From Procambarus clarkii (taxonomy: Eukaryota > Arthropoda > Malacostraca > Decapoda > Cambaridae): a stretch of DNA of 64,000 bases. Positions within the stretch are counted from its first letter, which is position 1; each line of letters starts with the position of its first letter. Position numbers and translations under genes: made by a program. This document shows, piece after piece, positions 10,600-21,189 of the stretch. The stretch covers positions 12,837,500-12,901,499 of the forward strand of contig NC_091173.1 of NCBI RefSeq assembly GCF_040958095.1. Reading direction: 5' to 3'. The notes beneath the pieces were generated by a model that searched no databases, had not been told where the DNA came from, and saw nothing but the letters and a program-made list of their open reading frames with translations.

Positions 10600-11580
10600 C
10601 ACGAAATGGGGTGCCATGACAGACCCAGCACTCAGACCAGCCATGCCGAAAGCCAAGAAACAATCCAGTTGGGACAGCCCCATTGTAGACAAAGAAGCCA
10701 CAGCTTTGCTGGAGGCAGCAACAACCCCCAGTGATCGTGCACGCCTCACAGCTGTGCAGGCTCCCCATGCAGGGGACTTCCTTCTGGCAGTCCCTATGTC
10801 TGCGACAGGCACACGTCTTGATCCGCAGGAGCTCCGTATTGCAGTCGCTCTCCGCCTTGCTGCCCCTATCCACACTGTTCACAGGTGTATTTGCGGCGAG
10901 GCAGATGCTGACGAATATGGATTGCATGGCCTGCACTGTGGAAAATCGGGTGGTTGGCACACTAGACACGACGAAGTCAACAACATCATTAAAAGAAGCC
11001 TTGCCTCTGCTCAGTGTCCAGCGGAGAGAGAGCCCCGCAACCTACTGAACCGTGACTCTGTTAGCTTTGCCGGCCGACCAGACGGAATCACACTGCGTCC
11101 GTGGAAGGGTGGCAGGCAGTTAGCATGGGACTATACTTGCGTATCCACCCTGGCAACGACATACATCACCCTCTCTGCCGGCACAGCAGGAGCCGCAGCG
11201 ACACACAGAGAAAAACAAAAGTCAGTCAAGTACAGGCAATTAGATCAAAGGTACAACTTCGTTCCAATAGGGTCTGAGACCCTAGGCCCATGGGGTGAGA
11301 GTGCAAGAAGGTTTCTTAAGGATCTTGGTTCCAAGCTCATTGACACCACAAGAGACCCTAGAGCAGCAAGTTTTCTCTTTCGCGCCTCAGTGTCGCGATC
11401 CAGAGGGGAAATGCCCGCTGCATCCTCGGTCCCTGCCCGGCGTCGGAGGAGTTCGAGGAAATCTACAGCCTCTAGGAAGCGAACTTTTTCTTGTGTCCTC
11501 TTAATGTTCATTTTTTGTATAAAATCAGATATGTAACTGTATAACCTTGCATAATAAAGTGTACATCATAATAAAAAAAA
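10596..11580 (+). mobile_element. 5'-truncated non-LTR retrotransposon with poly(A) tail
   Basis: The insertion begins at the (AT)n boundary and contains the C-terminal part of an endonuclease-bearing polyprotein (10616-11475). A short 3' untranslated region follows, with AATAAA at about 11552 and 11569, and an A-run ends the element at 11580. A poly(A)-ended, 5'-truncated structure is typical of target-primed reverse transcription. No RT core is present. No target-site duplication was identified because the 5' side is microsatellite. Confidence 0.75.
10616..11475 (+). pseudogene. Restriction-like endonuclease C-terminal domain of a non-LTR element
   Basis: From 10616 about 255 codons stay open. 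A metal-binding cluster HRCICGEADADEYGLHGLHC is followed by RH..VN (residues about 82-113 from 10616). Next comes GRPDGITLRPW then LAWDYTCV, a PD...D arrangement expected of PD-(D/E)XK-type nucleases. This order, ending in a RLSVAIQRGNA-like motif and SEEFEEIYSL, is a C-terminus I recall from invertebrate RT-containing non-LTR elements. Near 11382 one base is missing. The upstream frame drifts into an arginine/serine-rich read, while the other frame holds the conserved end and stops at 11473-11475. The 5' RT part is absent. The clade is uncertain: R2-like architecture is an inference. Confidence 0.75.
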
Positions 11581-11704
11581 GGGGGTGGTAGGAGAAGTGA
11601 ACACTCTTTCGTATTCAGAGTTAAATGTCAAGTTTTTCCCTGAGTGCTCTGTGTTCCCTTCTCTGAGGCTGTGGGTCCCTATAATTGCACCAGTGGTGGT
11701 ACCC

Positions 11705-11707
<3 letters not shown>
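11581..11707. other. Short spacer with G-run
   Basis: Contains a G-run after the poly(A) and unique sequence. No gene is seen. Confidence 0.5.

Positions 11708-11786
<79 letters not shown>
11708..11786. repeat. (AT)n microsatellite
   Basis: A pure AT run of 79 bp. Open frames of IYIYIY type cross it in several frames. Confidence 0.97.
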
Positions 11787-11788
<2 letters not shown>

Positions 11789-11964
11789 TCCTGTGGAGCC
11801 CGCGCGCCGCTCGAACTCTCGGTCGTCTGAGGACTCCAGACTAGGATATTTATCTGTTTCCAAATGATGGAGTTCTCGAGTGTTACCTTTCTAGTTCCCC
11901 TTCCTTGCCCTACTGCTCTTACCTTGATGACTCCCCACCTTCCTATGACTTGCCTGCGTGTCTA

Positions 11965-12357
11965 GCTACACCCACAGTGCCAGCTCTGCTTACTGATTAA
12001 CTGATGAAGATTAAACCACCCAAGAGGTGGCACGGGCATGAATAGCCCGAAATCTGCTTACCAAAAATGGCCCACTAGCTACTCGGATCAGTCGCCGAAG
12101 CCTCAGCGTTCGAGCAAGCTCGGCATCTCACCGATTTAAAGTTTGAGAAAAGGTTGAGGACGTTTCGTCCCCCAGGGCCTCTTAATCATTCCCTTTACCG
12201 GGTGAAATTCATCTCACGAGTTCCAGCTATCCTGAGGGGAAACTTTCGGAGGGAACCAGGTACTAGATGGTTCGATTAGTCTTTCGCCCCAAAACCCAGC
12301 TCCGACGATCGATTTGCACGTCAGAATCGCTACGGACCTCCACCAGTTTCCTCTGGT
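11965..12357 (-). pseudogene. 28S rRNA pseudogene fragment, split by a retroposon
   Basis: The minus strand matches a well-known conserved stretch of large-subunit rRNA. Recognisable words include GGGCGAAAGACTAATCGAAC, CATCTAGTA.CTGGTTCCCTC, GGATAGCTGGAACTCGTGAG, CTCAAACTTTAAATCGG, CTAGTGGGCCATTTTTGGTA and AGCAGA.CTGGC. There are many indels and substitutions (for example an extra base in GAGGGGAAACTTTCGGAGG), so it is not a functional gene. A 59-bp hairpin retroposon (11994-12052) is inserted in the GGTAAGCAGA region. Matching stops at about 12357 and before 11965. It is a partial copy, far from the usual full 28S length. Confidence 0.88.
11985..12061 (-). mobile_element. Hairpin retroposon family B inside the 28S pseudogene
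   Basis: The element 11994-12052 (59 bp) is flanked by perfect TCTGCTTAC repeats (11985-11993 and 12053-12061). That word is itself 28S sequence (GTAAGCAGA reversed), so both sides of the insertion belong to the rRNA pseudogene. It shows the ACCACC/GGTGGC and CGGGC/GCCCG hairpins in series and a GATGAAGATTAA end corresponding to the family tail. Confidence 0.9.
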
Positions 12358-12417
12358 GGGAGCCCGCGAAGCCTCCACGCTACATCTGTGAGCCGCGGTA
12401 CACTGGCTAAACAAGGC

Positions 12418-12558
12418 TGTGTTGGTGTGTGAGGTGTTGGTGTGTGAGGTGTTGGTGTGTGAGGTGTTGGTGTGTGAGGTGTTGGTGTGTGAGGGTGTTG
12501 GTGTGTGTGTGAGGGTGTTGGTGTGTGAGGGTGTTGGTGTGTGAGGGAGTTGGTGTGA
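12418..12558. repeat. ~15-bp minisatellite (GTTGGTGTGTGAGGT)
   Basis: About nine units of GTTGGTGTGTGAGG(T/GT) occur here, with GT-slippage variants. The adjoining 12559-12660 is unique. Confidence 0.9.
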
Positions 12559-12674
12559 TTAACACCACCACCAACGCCTCACCATCCACATAGTATACTT
12601 TAGTCCACAATAAACGTCTCCCTGTTCAAAAATAAAGTAACCAATTAAATACAAAGACTAAAATGTTTGGAGCA

Positions 12675-12733
12675 GGTCAGTGACATCGAACCCGAGACAT
12701 ACACATTACCCACTGGACCACGATGTGCTTAGA
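12675..12733 (-). mobile_element. tRNA-like SINE head, left arm of inverted pair
   Basis: The minus strand reads CTAAGCACATCGTGG, then TCCAGTGGGTAATG and CGGGTTCGATGTCACTG. This resembles a tRNA 5' half with A-box-like sequence and a T-arm B-box. It is the mirror of the plus-strand copy at 12828-12915. Confidence 0.65.
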
Positions 12734-12827
12734 AAAAGAGTGTATACGGCAAAATATACAAAGTGGATTAGGCTTCAGTTCGGTGCCTCCAAACTCCTTA
12801 TAAGTTCGGGGGTGGACTTTTGGTTGA

Positions 12828-12915
12828 CTAAGCACATCATGGTCCAGTGGGTAATGCGTGCGTCTATGGTGGAGGGGGCGAGTCTCAGGACGCAGGGGGT
12901 TCGAATCCACTGGTC
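12828..12915 (+). mobile_element. tRNA-like SINE head, right arm of inverted pair
   Basis: CTAAGCACATCATGGTCCAG, then GGGTAATGCG and GGGGGTTCGAATCCACTGG with the B-box GGTTCGAATCC. The first 29 bases are an almost perfect reverse complement of 12706-12733. The two heads face each other across about 95 bp of unrelated sequence. Confidence 0.65.
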
Positions 12916-13499
12916 TTCTATAAAGATTTTCCCATAGTCACTGTAATTTCTTTGCGGAAGGTACCAAGCTCTAAGACTAAGCCATGACTGAAACACTACT
13001 TAGCTCCAAAACTCCCTCATTCAAGGCATTCCACTCCTTCTGATGTCAAATTCCTTTCCAAGTTCGATCTCCTTTCTTTTTCCCATGACCTCAAAATCCC
13101 CCAAAACCACCCTTGGAACCGTTAAACCATTTCTGAAACCGCTTTAAACTGCCTAACTTCTTCCTTAAACCGCTTCAATCCTCTCTAAGCGATTAGAATC
13201 AACTGTCCTCAATCTCCATTGTTTAGACTCGCCGTAATGATTTCTTGCGCGTCGTGGTCGTAGTGGGTGACGTGCCCAAACGGTTGTCTGATTTGACCCT
13301 CATTAATCAGGGGGGAAGGATAATCTTCTACAAAAATAGTTTTTTTAAGAGGCAAACCCCCAGTCTTAAGTTGTTTGAAAGATACCGAGATACTGAACAC
13401 TAAATGGAGATAATCGCTGCGAACTCGCATAGATGTGGGTTGAGGGCCGTGAGAGTGAGGGTGTGAATGAGTGTGAGTGTGTGAGTGAGTAAGAGTGAG
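12916..13499. other. Unique sequence; GT/GAG-rich end
   Basis: No gene was seen. The stretch 13435-13500 is a degenerate GAGTGTGAGTGAG low-complexity run leading into the SINE-type tail. Confidence 0.45.
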
Positions 13500-13562
13500 G
13501 TTTGCGTGTGTCTTGTGTGTTTACTATTTGTGTTTGCAGAATCAGCCTCTTGGACTCCGCCA
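13500..13562 (-). mobile_element. SINE-type 3' tail fragment
   Basis: GTGTGTTTACTATTTGTG, TTTGCAGAATCAGCCTCTTGG and ACTCCGCC are the reverse complement of the SINE tail (GGCGGAG-CCAAGAGC ... CTGCAxxCACAAATAGTAAACAC) seen intact at 49.1 kb. Confidence 0.65.
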
Positions 13563-13611
13563 TCCTAACCATCAGTTATCTACAGGTTTTAATTCGGTAA
13601 ATGATGTTTGT

Positions 13612-13694
13612 CTGGGGTCATCCACTCCATCCTGGGTGGATGACCCCAGCAAGGGCACTACCCCGCGCCCCCCGGGTGGATGACCCCAGCAAGG
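13612..13694. repeat. Hairpin with duplicated arm
   Basis: CTGGGGTCATCCAC at 13612-13625 pairs with GTGGATGACCCCAG at 13636-13649. The right arm with its follow-on (GTGGATGACCCCAGCAAGG) is repeated directly at about 13676-13694. The result is one inverted and one direct relationship within 83 bp. Confidence 0.85.
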
Positions 13695-13924
13695 ATTCTT
13701 ATGTTCTTAAATATAACAACATTTGCTTAAAATATAAATAGTGCTGGAGTTGGTAAAACAATGAACAGTTTGCCATTCAAGCGGAGACACAATGAGAAGA
13801 CAATGTGAAGGAAAACTAATATAAACATATTATAGCATGACGTTAAAGACACTTGCACACCTCAGCATTTTGTATCAACAGCCGTGCTTCCTCTCGTAGA
13901 CCAGTAGACTTAGCCCAGTGTTCT

Positions 13925-14160
13925 GCCTCACATGGGCAAGAAATATTACAGGAACAACCGTGGACATCTTCAAGAGGAAACTAAATTGTTTCCTTCAAGG
14001 AGTGCCGGACCAACCGGGCTGTGGTGGGTATGTGGGCCTGCGGGCCGCTCCAAGCAACAGCCTGGTGGACCAAACTCTCACAAGTCAAGTCTGGCCCCGG
14101 GCCGGGCTTGGGGAGTAGAAGAACTCCCAGAACCCCATCAACCAGGTATCAACCAGGGCC
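13925..14160 (+). mobile_element. C-terminal end of a RT-type element ORF and its 3' end
   Basis: A frame from 13918 to a stop at 14116 encodes NITGTTVDIFKRKLNCFL, then QGVPDQPGCGGYVGLR, then NSLVDQTLTSQV. I recall this as a recurrent decapod repeat at the end of an RT gene. The IFKRKL..FL helix resembles the SFKCRYD end of the other RT family. No RT core is present, so it is a short 5'-truncated copy. A GC-rich PGL-type end lies after 14100, and the sequence CCATCAACCAGGTATCAACC follows. Confidence 0.6.
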
Positions 14161-15240
14161 AGTAGGCCTACATGCACTGTTCCTGCCTCGCCTTACTCCC
14201 CCACTTAGCCTGCAGCAGTCCACCTAATTCCAAATTACATAATGGCACAATGTTTGAATCCAATACCAAACTAAAATAAATTATTATAAAACAAAGGCAG
14301 CATTAGTTTCCCAGACACACGTACAAGCTGGACCACACTACAACAAAAACTACGCCTTACCTTAAGTGTTATTCTCTAACCCACTACCCAACAGCGAATA
14401 TAAATTGAATCCAAGAAGAAAAATACTGAAAATACATCTTATAACAGCCAATTATATTATACAGAGAAGTGTATACACTTCTATAGCACGGAGAAGTGTG
14501 ACGTCACAACTCCATCTACATAATCTGGAGCTTCCATCTTGGTGAACTGGGGAGTAAATCCATCACGGCGACACTTCTCTGGTGCTCAGGTTGGGGCTAA
14601 TCCCTCCCTGGATTAATTTGCCATCATTTATGCTCAACCGTGGGTATTTGGGATTAATAATCGGGTCTGACTGGTGGCGCAAAGCACCCGGGGGGGATGG
14701 GGGGGGGGAGACACTAGTATCCATCATATTATCCTCAGTAATATTTTGCCTCTATATAAATTTATTTTATCAATTTATTTGATAAAGTTATGTTCAGGCA
14801 AACATTTATATATATGTTTATATCTCTGAATATGAATATGTTCGTTTATTCAGCTTGGATATGAAATATATTCATATTCATTTACATAACATGCTAGGAT
14901 ACGAAAGTGTTTACGTTCGCATTGTTTGAAAACAATACGAAAATTGTTTCGTATGTTTGAAAACTGTTTGTTTGGTGACTACCTTAACGCCAATTCAAAC
15001 CTGAATAAGGGATATTAACGGTGCTATAATAGTCTACTGATCCACCAGCAAGTATACTGAACATAGTCCAGGATTAAAGTAGACTCCCAGTTTTACACAC
15101 ATCAAGGAGCGGTCAACGTTTCTTAGCTGCATAATATCGCTCTACAATTTCTGGCGTGATGCGACATCTTTCAGGAACGATATATATAATGTATGGCTAC
15201 ACCCGTGAAATGTGAATATTTAAGCAATACCGTCTACATC
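14161..15240. other. Unique sequence, no gene supported
   Basis: AT-rich unique DNA. It includes a short inverted arrangement (AGAAGTGTATACACTTCT, 14466-14483) and AT-rich words (TATATTCATATTCAT) near 14830-14890. A G-run lies at 14690-14708. Confidence 0.4.
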
Positions 15241-15246
15241 TAAAAC

Positions 15247-15368
15247 CTGTACTGGCACAACACCAGCACCACCCAACACCAGCAACACACAACACCAGCA
15301 ACACACAACACCAGCGCCACCCAACACAACACCACACAACACAGCACAACACCAGCGCCACACAACAC
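15247..15368. repeat. CAACACCAGC-type minisatellite
   Basis: Irregular tandem units of CACAACACCAGCRCCAC occur here. Short cysteine/valine-rich minus-strand frames across it are artefacts. Confidence 0.85.
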
Positions 15369-16013
<645 letters not shown>

Positions 16014-16265
16014 TGGTCACGGTGTGTGTTGAGGACCAGTGTGCTCTACACTAGGCTCTGACACTAGTCACGGTGTGTGTTGAGGACCAGTGTGCTCTAC
16101 ACTAGGCTCTGACACTGGTCACGGTGTGTTGAGGACCAGTGTGCTCTACACTAGGCTCTGACACTGGTCACGGTGTGTGTTGAGGACCAGTGTGCTCTAC
16201 ACTAGGCTCTGACACTGGTCACGGTGTGTGTTGAGGACCAGTGTGCTCTAGATTAGGCTCTGGTC
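16014..16265. repeat. 51-bp minisatellite, five units
   Basis: The unit runs from GGTCACGGTGTGTGTTGAGG through ACCAGTGTGCTCTACACTAG to GCTCTGACACT. The five units are almost identical, so the array is recent or homogenised. The third lacks a GT and the last carries GATTAG for CACTAG. Confidence 0.95.
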
Positions 16266-16702
16266 AGGGCGTAGATATGAGAACACGTCGTTTAGTTTCT
16301 CTACAAAATGAAGCTCTTTTTGCCCACGTTTGAGTCATCAATGATGGAATCAGAGTCTGTCTCCTATGGATTCCATTTCACATTGGCCTCTGAATAAATG
16401 ACAGATGATGTAGCCAAACCATATGCTCTTAAAGAATGAATAGATTATTACCTAGCCTTTGAACAGCCCTGAGAGGAGTAATATCCCAGAAACTGCACCA
16501 AAACGTAATAGAACCTGCGACTAAAGTTAAAATTTCCATTAGTTATTCCAGCTACCATCATACAGATTTAAGTACATGTTTGATTATTTGATCTGAAGAT
16601 TTACTGGAGTAGAGAGCTTCTGAATGTTGTGTACAGCTTATCGCTGTAAATTTCTGGCTACTCAGAGTAATATGGAGAGAGAGAAGGAGCCTATCTTTCA
16701 AT
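16266..16702. other. Unique sequence
   Basis: No gene or repeat was recognised. Confidence 0.4.
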
Positions 16703-16787
16703 GTTCTTCATGTTGTTGTTTAAGATTCGCCACCTAGAACAAAAAGTTCGAGGCAGCACGGGCTATGGTGAGCCCGTAGTTCTACAT
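16703..16787 (-). mobile_element. Hairpin retroposon family A, 67-bp copy
   Basis: The element 16712-16778 has a GTTGTTGTTTAAGAT end (reverse of the AAC tail), GAACAAAAAGTTC and GCACGGGCT/AGCCCGTA hairpins. The flanks GTTCTTCAT and GTTCTACAT match at 8 of 9 bases and are probably the target duplication. Confidence 0.8.
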
Positions 16788-18158
16788 ATTGTGCGTGACG
16801 TGTGATATTTTGAAGATGTTCAAACGAGTGTTTACAGAGTTTCTCGAGACATCATTATTCCTGAAATTAGGAGGTTTATGTAAGTGCATACGCACAAGTA
16901 TACCCAAGGTGTATGTAAACCCGTATACCCAAGGTGTATGTAAATAAGTATACTCCCAGGGAATATAAAGTATACTCCCAGGGAATACATACATACTGTT
17001 ATCTTCCGGGGATTAAACCGTTACCAACATACAGTACACCTGAAAATATTCGTCTCCAGCATACGCCTTTCACCATACCTGGAGTATACCTGGAGAGGGT
17101 CTCGGGAGTTCTACTCCCCGAGCCAGGGCCCCATACGCCTTCAGAATATGATACTCCTCCAGCATTCACCTCCAAGCAGCGCCACAATGGATATACCTCT
17201 GGCACCACAATTTCTCATCAATGAGTGCAATAAGGCGTTGCTTGCCATTCACGCTGTCCGCAGATCAAAAATGAATTAAGACAAAATGTAAACAAAAATA
17301 AAATAAAAATTACGAAAATAAAAATCCAACAGATTTGACTCAAATACTGGACAATGACAACGACGCTAAACCTTTACAGAATATTTTCATAACATGGCAA
17401 TAGACTTGTGTGATATCTAGAAGCCTAATAGAAGAGAAAAAATGCAATAGTATTATAATTCTGAATAAACTGGCGATTCCTACTCTTTTTTTGCGATTCA
17501 GTCCCCCCCCCCCCCCCTCACCCCCTTGTGGATTACCCAATATGTCCCCCATACCCCCCATTCGCAACACGGTTGAAATCCCCACCAATATGACTTCCAA
17601 ACTTGTCAATAACTTTGTTTTACTTTACATATAGATAAGTAGGAACACAACAGCCTAGAGAAAATCATAGGGACTGTATCCTATTCATAGAAAACGGCAA
17701 ATGACAAATACACAAATTAGAATTAGTAAGAGTTTCGCTGTTTTTATGTAATAAAAACAATGGACCGAGGTACTGACGGTGACAGTTAACTCGCATCTGG
17801 AAGAACAACTTTTGCTTTTATTTGTCAAAGACCGAGCCCCATACCGCCCCCCCCCCCAGGTTAAGAACCACTGGGATGAAACACTACCAAGTTCAACAAC
17901 AGCTTCGTCTAGTTAGTTCACTTTAATTCAACTCCCCCCTTGTGTTTTACTTGCATAACCAAGCTTGCTCCTTCAAAGCCACTACCGACTTGGGGTCGGA
18001 GACTAGTAATTTGGTTCAAGTGCACCGCGAGATCTTGATGAGTCTGTGTAGCGCGGATGAGTCCGTCTCATCCACCGAGTGAGCGCTAGAGGTGATGACA
18101 GCGGGCTACGGGTAGCCAACAACCGCACAACCTAATGGATCACAGGCTAAGATATGTC
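16788..18158. other. Mostly unique; local GTATAC duplications and a hairpin cluster
   Basis: The stretch 16895-17000 has back-to-back copies of GTATACCCAAGGTGTATGTA and TATACTCCCAGGGAATA. C-runs lie at 17500-17520 and 17845-17858. The stretch 18049-18117 folds into nested stems: TAGCGC/GCGCTA around GGATGAG/CTCATCC, then GGCTA/TAGCC. Open frames here have no recognisable family. Confidence 0.5.
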
Positions 18159-18249
18159 AAGCATTTACGTTGTTGTTGTTGTTTTAGATTTAGCTACTCA
18201 GAACGAAGTGTCCATGTAGCACGGGCTATGGTGAGCCCGTAAGCATTTA
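18159..18249 (-). mobile_element. Hairpin retroposon family A, 73-bp copy with 9-bp TSD
   Basis: The element 18168-18240 is flanked by perfect AAGCATTTA (18159-18167, 18241-18249). It starts with a long GTTGTTGTTGTT tract (complement of the AAC tail), then ATTTAGCTACTCAGAACG, then the ACGGGCT/AGCCCGT hairpin which ends exactly at the 3' duplication. It is the shortest fully bounded family A copy with a perfect TSD. Confidence 0.9.
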
Positions 18250-18337
18250 TGCATCCGACTGATTGATGAAGATCAAGCCACCCAAGAGGTGGCGCGGGCA
18301 TGAGAATAGCCCGTAAGAGGTAGTTACGCATCCAGTA
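18246..18337 (-). mobile_element. Hairpin retroposon family B, ~70-bp copy
   Basis: GATTGATGAAGATCAAGCC leads into GCCACC/GGTGGC and CGGGC/GCCCG hairpins. The flanks TTATGCATCC and TTACGCATCC (18247-18256, 18328-18337) differ at one base. It lies directly next to the family A copy. Confidence 0.75.
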
Positions 18338-18859
18338 ACGAAGCCTGTTTCCCCCCCCCCCCTCCCCACCCTCAGTCATGGCGGCTTTCTTTACACATAT
18401 TACACAGTTTATAAACTCCGAAGACACTTCGGGGTTGTAGATAACGATAGTCCCCTCGGGTTGTGAGGTTCAGATTCAGTACAGATTCAACTGACAGATT
18501 CAGTAACAGGCTTAAGGCCTAAATTTCAATACATAACAAGTCTTTTTTCTGGTGCAGCGTTGTCTGTGACAAATACATTGCGTTTAAAACAAAAATTAAT
18601 ACCAATAAGCAATAAACGATGGACGAGTCAAGACTTGAGAGAAGTAAGTTCTGTCTACGAATCTCACTAACTTTATCAACTCCCAAGTTCCACTAAAGTA
18701 TTATTTATAAAGTCATAATTTTTAACAAGTTTTTCATATTGTTATTTGTATTATATATATTCATAGTCTTTATATAAATGTTAGTTTTCATAACTAATAG
18801 TTTTCAAATTTATTAGTTTTTTGTTGTTTATCAATGTAGAAGTTATTTGGCAACTTTTG
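18338..18859. other. Unique sequence, AT-rich
   Basis: No gene was seen. A C-run lies at 18350-18363. Confidence 0.4.
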
Positions 18860-19165
18860 TAGGTAGGGGCAAAGGGGAGCGTGTAGGTAGGGGCAAGGGG
18901 AGCGTGTAGGTAGGGGCAAGGGGAGCGTGTAGGTAGGGGCAAGGGGAGCGTGTAGGTAGGGGCAAGGGGAGCGTGCAGGTAGAGGCAAGGGGAGCGTGTA
19001 GGTAGGGGCAAAGGGAAGCGTGTAGGTAGGGGCAAGGGGAGCGTGTAGGTAGGGGCAAGGGGAGCGTGTAGGTAGGGGCAAGGGGAGCGTGTAGGTAGAG
19101 GCAAGGGGAGCGTGTAGGTAGGGGCAAGAGGGAGCGTGTAGGTAGAGGCAAGGGGAGCGTGCCTG
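18860..19165. repeat. 23-bp minisatellite (GTAGGTAGGGGCAAGGGGAGCGT)
   Basis: About 13 units. Because 23 is not a multiple of three, the minus strand cycles through all frames with no stop. This produces proline/leucine/tyrosine-rich frames of 119-227 codons with a 23-residue period. These are not genes. Single-base variants (AGAGGC, CAAAGGG) mark individual units. Confidence 0.95.
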
Positions 19166-19684
19166 ACGTCGGGAGGACGAGAGCCCCGAGGCACCGTGCC
19201 ACAACAAGGGTGCCGAGGGGGGAGGGGGGGACAAAAACGCAGCGTGGCGGGGGATGGCAGGGTGGTGAAAGTTACATGAAGGATGAGACCACTTAGCCAG
19301 CACGCCCCTCGTGTCCTCGCCCAGACCTGCAGAATGTACAGCTCTGTTTGTTCCCGTCGCCTCTCCTGCCTCCACACCTCCATCACCCCCACCTGCCACA
19401 CCCCCCTTCCTCCTCCTTCCCCTACCTCCTCCTTCCCCTACCACTCGCCCTCCTCTTTCTCCCCCCCCCTCCCACACCCACTCTCCCCTCTTGCCCTTCT
19501 ACTCAAGGGCTACCCCCTACAATACGCAGTGATGTATCGGAGGCTTCGACAGCCTACCACACAACCCTAAAATACGAAATCTCTGAAGCTAGGGAATACA
19601 ATTAAATGACGGAATAAACAAAGCAAAAACAGCCATAGGCAACCAGAGAAGATTCCGTAACTAATTGGCACGAACACACAGCTA
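19166..19684. other. GC-rich then C-rich unique sequence
   Basis: The stretch 19370-19500 is CT-rich low complexity. No gene was recognised. Confidence 0.4.
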
Positions 19685-19772
19685 CACTTATACACCAGTT
19701 GATTGACAGTTGAAAGGTGGGACCAAAGAGCCAAAGCTCAACCCCCGCAAGCACAAATAGGTGAGTACAAGG
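19685..19772 (+). mobile_element. LINE 3' end fragment
   Basis: CCAGTTGATTGACAGTTGAA, GGTGGGACCAAAGAGCCAAA and GCTCAACCCCCGCAAGCAC then AAATAGGTGAGTACA. This is the shared LINE 3' end without coding sequence. Confidence 0.85.
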
Positions 19773-21189
19773 CTCTAGTCAGATCACATATCTAATACCA
19801 TCCACTACCAACACACGCACCATATAGAAAACTAACATGGAAACCTTCCAGCAGTGCAAAAACAAAAGTACTTATTGAAGTAGTAAAAAAAATTCTGTTC
19901 ATAGTATGAGCCGACAATCCAGGAGTTTCTTTTATTCAGAAACCTACAACCACTAAACTCATCTCCTCTCCCTTCCTTCTTGCTAGCCTTCACTATAACA
20001 AAAAACAACTTAAATCAAGTTCAAGTATGTTTATTGAAACAAGAAAAAATACATCTCAAAGGGATAGAGTAGCTTAGGTTATTTCTACCTCCCACAACTT
20101 AAGTCCCCTCTACCGGCCGCGTCTCTGGCCTTCATTACACAGCTTCGTGTCCTCTCTTCACTCTCACCCTAGAACCCACCCTCACCCTCATGACACACCC
20201 TCGTACCCACCACACACATCCTGGAACCTTCTCTCCCTCGACCCTCCCCCCCCCTCACTATATATACTCACCCTTGAACTCCAGCTCACATTACCCTTGA
20301 ATTTTCCCTCATCCTCCAACTTCTTCGTGCCGTTCATGCCCTGTTCCTGGACGTCAGCGGGTGTTGCTGACCACCCCGCCGCTCTCCACCCAATAGGTGC
20401 AGGATGCAGAACAAAGCGACGTCATTCCGCAGGTAGGAAGGATCGAGGCTCCCATCAGCCCAGCCAAATCACCAAACATGAATGAACTCAATACTTTAAT
20501 AACATTGTGGATTCTATTGGGAATTCTAATAACATTGTGGATTCTATTGGGAATTGAAGGGAAGAGAGGATCATTATCCTCTCTTCCCTTCAACCATATG
20601 TCTCGAATCACCATAAAATTAACATTAATAAATAACTCTTAACTTTATTGTTTTCAAACCTTTAACCTAAACAAAAATTGAAATTAGATATGCATTCTGT
20701 ATCAGCTACGAATTTCAAATGACATTTAATCTACAGACTACAGTGCGAACGGAGACCCAATTATCGATATTCCTTCCTCCGGAGAGAAGGAGTCTCCAGG
20801 AACCTCAGAGTGTGTTTAAGGCGAAGCTCACCTGACCTTACCGTGGAAAGGCAGACATAAAACAAAAGACGTGACTACAAAAATAAATGACTGGGCCGGA
20901 AGAGAATATGCAACTACACATGATACACCTCCCTGCTCGAATACTTGCAATGCCAACACACACAAAAATGATTATTCTTTAAATATACAATATAAAACAA
21001 TTTCTCTGAAGAAAATGTACTATTAATTAGGCTAAAACCATGCAGGCAAAACAGCATTCACTGCTGCATACGATACGATATTTTATTAGTTAAACGTTAA
21101 TTATAAAAGCGAAATGTGATGAACAAAAAAAAAAAGGACAAAAAAATGTTGTGAGTAGTAATCAGAAGGTCGCAGGGAATTTCCCCCGC
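19773..21189. other. Unique sequence, no gene supported
   Basis: Includes a 25-bp tandem duplication (ATAACATTGTGGATTCTATT type) at 20498-20550 and a small hairpin AGAGGATCATTATCCTCT (20571-20588). C-rich low complexity lies at 20160-20260. Confidence 0.45.

Noticed and set aside
10415-10615. Upstream extension of the 373-codon frame through IYIYIY
   Set aside because: The first 67 codons are a tRNA-like SINE scrap and (AT)n; the real similarity starts at about 10616.
10596-12357. R2-type element inserted in its 28S target
   Set aside because: The nuclease-bearing element ends with poly(A) at 11580, nearly 400 bp from the 28S fragment. The fragment covers a region well away from the known R2 insertion site.
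18030-18120. Possible hammerhead ribozyme (GATGAGTCC word)
   Set aside because: The conserved GAAA and three-way junction are not present; only nested hairpins are seen.
18781-19477. Proline/leucine-rich frames up to 227 codons on minus
   Set aside because: A 23-bp minisatellite cycling through all frames; repeated peptide period of 23 residues.
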